Below, piece by piece: positions 22,003-22,480 of a stretch of DNA of 22,480 bases (position 1 is its first letter; every line of letters begins with the position of its first letter). The DNA is taken from the NCBI GenBank assembly GCA_964556705.1, contig CAZKXX010000066.1, forward strand, positions 1-22,480. The letters are read 5' to 3'. The notes below the pieces were generated by a model. That model was not told where the DNA came from. It searched no databases and worked only from the letters and a program-made list of their open reading frames with translations. Both the position numbers and the translations under genes were made by a program. The stretch comes from CAZKXX01 sp964556705 (GTDB taxonomy: Bacteria; Acidobacteriota; Terriglobia; UBA7540).

Positions 22003-22480
22003 ATGCCTTCCACCAGACCGCACTTTATTCCCGTCATTCTCGGCACGACGCGCAAAGGGCGAAAGAGCGCGCTCGCGGCGCGTCTGCTCACCGACGAGAT
22101 CGCCAAGCGGCCCGGCGTCGAGACGGAGCTGATTGACATCGCCAAACTCCCGATGCCCGTCGACGACGCGGGTGAGGGGGTGAAGGACGCGGGCTTCTCC
22201 GAAAAGATGAACCGCGCGGACGCGCTGGTGATCGTCGCGCCGGAATACAACCACGGCTATCCCGGGCTGCTCAAGCACGTACTCGACAGTTGCCTGAAGG
22301 AGTACATTCACAAAGCGGTGGGAATCGCGGGTGTCTCGGCGGGACCGTTCGGCGGCTCGCGCGTGATTCAGAACCTTCTGCCCGTGATGCGCGAGCTGGG
22401 CCTGGTGACGATTTTCTGGGACGTCAATTTCTCGAACGTCGGGAAGGCGTTCGACGAATCGGGCAAGCTGCTCGATCCGT
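22003..22480 (+). CDS. NADPH-dependent FMN reductase family protein (3' truncated)
   Basis: The first 159 codons of a flavodoxin-fold reductase; the gene runs off the window end. Residues 11-22 (VILGTTRKGRKS) match the FMN-phosphate-binding loop GxxRxxxxS, and APEYNHGYPG (79-88) is the hallmark loop of the SsuE/ChrR/ArsH-like NADPH:FMN (quinone/azo) reductases. A further glycine-rich segment, GVSAGPFGGSR, is at 110-120. Such enzymes use NAD(P)H to reduce FMN, quinones or other small acceptors in the cytoplasm. ATG 22003 follows a strong GAGGAGG site (21991-21997). The gap after the MFS gene is 171 bases, so it is probably separately transcribed. Confidence 0.88.
   Translation, partial: MPSTRPHFIPVILGTTRKGRKSALAARLLTDEIAKRPGVETELIDIAKLPMPVDDAGEGVKDAGFSEKMNRADALVIVAPEYNHGYPGLLKHVLDSCLKEYIHKAVGIAGVSAGPFGGSRVIQNLLPVMRELGLVTIFWDVNFSNVGKAFDESGKLLDP

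Noticed and set aside
1..22480. CRISPR array, tRNA, rRNA, insertion sequence with transposase, prophage or defence genes
   Set aside because: Looked for on both strands; no regularly spaced repeats, cloverleaf, rRNA-like blocks or transposase/integrase motifs were seen.

Overview
The window is a GC-rich stretch of bacterial chromosome. No rRNA, tRNA, CRISPR array, integrase or transposase gene was seen. The gene set combines Tat-exported Gfo/Idh/MocA oxidoreductases, paired 'gluconate 2-dehydrogenase subunit 3' and GMC flavoproteins, a PhyH dioxygenase, a CxxCH-type NrfA and multiheme c cytochromes. That mix fits an Acidobacteriota-like (Solibacteres/Bryobacterales-type) heterotroph best. This is an inference from gene content, not a phylogenetic placement; Planctomycetes or Verrucomicrobia are possible.

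Layout. (1) 1-1533: the last codons of a probable Gfo/Idh/MocA oxidoreductase (+), a DUF2231 membrane protein (-), and a divergent two-CBS-domain protein (+) with a clear sigma70-type promoter and a leader hairpin. (2) 1534-6392 (-): a probable operon of a zinc-ribbon/TPR membrane protein, a ClC chloride channel/antiporter with two CBS domains (GTGA overlap), and a DUF389 membrane protein with a long soluble C-terminus. (3) 6543-8467 (+): nrfH-nrfA, the quinol-oxidising and catalytic subunits for nitrite reduction to ammonium; heme 1 of NrfA has CxxCH instead of CxxCK. (4) 8545-9750 (-): an MscS channel. (5) 9892-13260 (+): a compact three-gene module of Tat-targeted small subunit, GMC FAD dehydrogenase with a four-cysteine cluster, and a membrane-anchored nonaheme cytochrome whose N-terminus resembles NrfH. 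(6) 13336-14556 (-): a Tat-exported Gfo/Idh/MocA oxidoreductase behind a promoter crowded with repeats. (7) 14557-15126: a 570-base non-coding region with an AT-rich, nested-inverted-repeat (MITE-like) element and an extended -10 promoter. (8) 15127-17262 (+): an S9A prolyl oligopeptidase/oligopeptidase B. (9) 17330-19536 (-): a second small-subunit/GMC pair, here with the cysteine spacing of [3Fe-4S] FAD-glucose dehydrogenases and no adjacent cytochrome gene. (10) 19636-22480: a PhyH dioxygenase (-), an MFS transporter (+) and a truncated NADPH-dependent FMN reductase (+).

Working together. The window looks like an envelope redox and carbohydrate-oxidation neighbourhood. The flavoprotein pairs probably oxidise sugars, polyols or other alcohols outside the cytoplasm. 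The first pair has its own nonaheme cytochrome to pass electrons to or from the membrane quinone pool, and NrfHA could drain quinol electrons to nitrite. The most distinctive items are this dehydrogenase/nonaheme-cytochrome module and the AT-rich inverted-repeat element upstream of the peptidase gene.
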